Assembly (NCBI GenBank): GCA_050999295.1
Contig: JBPCPI010000003.1
Location: 1-13,546, forward strand
DNA length: 13,546 bases
Direction: 5' to 3'
Source: JACCQS01 sp050999295
Lineage (GTDB): Bacteria > Actinomycetota > Actinomycetes > Mycobacteriales > Geodermatophilaceae
Below the pieces are notes generated by a model. It searched no databases, was not told the origin of the DNA, and saw nothing but the letters and a program-made list of their open reading frames with translations. Below are positions 12,585-13,546 of this stretch, one piece after another. Each line of letters begins with the position of its first letter. Within the stretch, counting starts at the first letter, position 1. The position numbers and the translations under genes are program-made.

Positions 12585-13546
12585 TCAGTGCAGGCAGGAC
12601 TCTGGGAGTTCGAACCAGCGCAGCGCCTCGAAGTCCGCGGAGACCCGTTGGGCCGGGTCGTCGCACGCCGTGTCGCAGTCCTCGTGCTGGGCGAACAGGT
12701 CCCGAGCCTCGTCGAGGTAGCCGGTCAGCGCACTCTCCGGCGCACGCTCCTGATGATCGGGATAGCGCATCGAGCCGCGCGCGTCATAGCCGACCTGATG
12801 CAGCCGCAGCGGGGGCTCGACCGGGCCGTCACGGTGCCGCCACAGTCCGGTCGCGGGGTCGAACTGGTAATCCGGAAGCAGCCGCCAGCCGTGCGCCGCG
12901 ACCAGATGCACTGCGGCGACGAGGTAGTCCAGCACCGGCTCGCTGATGAAGTAGTTGAAGTTCACCCGCACCCAGCCCGGCTTGATGCCCTCGCACCCGG
13001 AGGAGATCTCGCGCTCGAACTCCCGCGAGCGCTCGATGTCGATTCCCAGCAACCGATGCCCGTAGGGACCCGCACATGAACAACCGCCCCGGGACTGGAT
13101 GCCGAACAGGTCATTCAGCAGCGCGACCACGAAGTTGTGATGCAGGTACCGACCAGCCGGACGCCGTACGACAAACGACACGATCGAGAGGCGCTCTGCT
13201 GCAAGGTTTCCGAGGATCTCGATGTTCGGATTCCGCTGCCAGGACCGGACAACGCGGCGGAGATGGTGCTCCTCGTACGCGCGGATGACGTCGGTCCCGA
13301 CCGCTGCCTTGAGCTGGAAGACCAAGCCGGCGCGGATCGACTCCACGATCGCCGGGGTACCGCCCTCCTCGCGGTGCTCGATGTCGGTGAGATAGCGGTG
13401 TTCGCTGGGATTGACGTACGCGACCGTGCCGCCGCCCGGAACGACCGGGACCCGGTTGGCGAACAACTCCCGTCGCCCGACCAGCACACCCGGCGTACCC
13501 ACTCCGCCGATGAACTTGTGCGGCGACAGGAAGATCGCGTCCTTGT
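12585..13546 (-). CDS. Class V aminotransferase / cysteine desulfurase-like protein, 5' end outside window
   Basis: This is a PLP-dependent fold-type I enzyme. About 320 C-terminal residues are present, and the start lies beyond the right edge. The segment FLSPHKFIGG at the edge contains the Lys (codon 13515-13517) expected to bind PLP. It is followed by GVLV, GGGTVAYVNPSEHRYL and HREEGGTPAIVESIRAG, which resemble SufS/CsdA-type active-site loops. RGGCSCAGPYGH, at the position of the mobile catalytic-cysteine loop of desulfurases, keeps Cys residues there. A ~100-residue tail rich in charged residues extends past the usual end. Candidate activities are cysteine desulfurase, selenocysteine lyase or another class V lyase/aminotransferase; context does not decide. 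The stop is at 12585-12587, 17 bases from repeat copy 3. Confidence 0.85.
   Translation of the reverse strand, partial: KDAIFLSPHKFIGGVGTPGVLVGRRELFANRVPVVPGGGTVAYVNPSEHRYLTDIEHREEGGTPAIVESIRAGLVFQLKAAVGTDVIRAYEEHHLRRVVRSWQRNPNIEILGNLAAERLSIVSFVVRRPAGRYLHHNFVVALLNDLFGIQSRGGCSCAGPYGHRLLGIDIERSREFEREISSGCEGIKPGWVRVNFNYFISEPVLDYLVAAVHLVAAHGWRLLPDYQFDPATGLWRHRDGPVEPPLRLHQVGYDARGSMRYPDHQERAPESALTGYLDEARDLFAQHEDCDTACDDPAQRVSADFEALRWFELPESCLH

Overview
The window is high-GC DNA with dense, codon-biased genes, GTG starts and GGAGG-type ribosome binding sites. It also has an actinobacterial-type Paa cluster and a SigE-like ECF sigma factor. This points to an actinomycete; Propionibacteriales or a relative is plausible, but that is inference.

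Layout. Positions 1-1217 (+) hold the end of a sugar-type ABC permease and its ATPase (MalK/UgpC type), overlapping by one base. Positions 1352-2671 (+) encode a CehA/McbA-like PHP-domain metallohydrolase. Positions 2748-4335 (-) hold an FMN-binding glutamate-synthase-like gene interrupted by three single-base frameshifts. Positions 4578-7006 (-) hold an ECF sigma factor, an overlapping single-pass membrane protein that may modulate it, and a two-pass membrane protein. Positions 7190-11318 (-) hold paaA-paaB-paaC-paaD-paaE, the complete multicomponent phenylacetyl-CoA epoxidase. It is preceded by a perfect palindrome (11332-11347) that fits a TetR-family PaaR operator and overlaps the predicted promoter region. 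Positions 11580-12473 (+) hold a small two-helix membrane protein and a VOC-fold gene broken by one base. Positions 12585-13546 (-) hold most of a class V aminotransferase/cysteine desulfurase-like protein that runs off the right edge. No gene-free stretch exceeds about 300 bases.

How the genes work together. PaaA is the catalytic di-iron subunit, PaaC its structural partner, and PaaB a bridging subunit. PaaE feeds electrons from NAD(P)H through FAD and a 2Fe-2S cluster. PaaD probably helps in iron-sulfur or metal-centre maturation. The ring-opening and beta-oxidation-like genes of the pathway are not in the window.

The most unusual content is between the genes. A 71-72 bp element with 13-15 bp terminal inverted repeats (GTTGATCATCGGA...) occurs three times, at 1248, 4446 and 12497. 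Three further, unrelated structured repeats lie at 8332-8384 (inside paa, before paaE), 10252-10314 (inside paa, before paaB) and 11927-12035. Four families of palindromic intergenic repeats in 13.5 kb suggest a genome heavily populated by REP/MITE-like elements. Four single-base indels fall in two genes. They are either real pseudogene lesions or uncorrected assembly errors, and sequence alone cannot decide.
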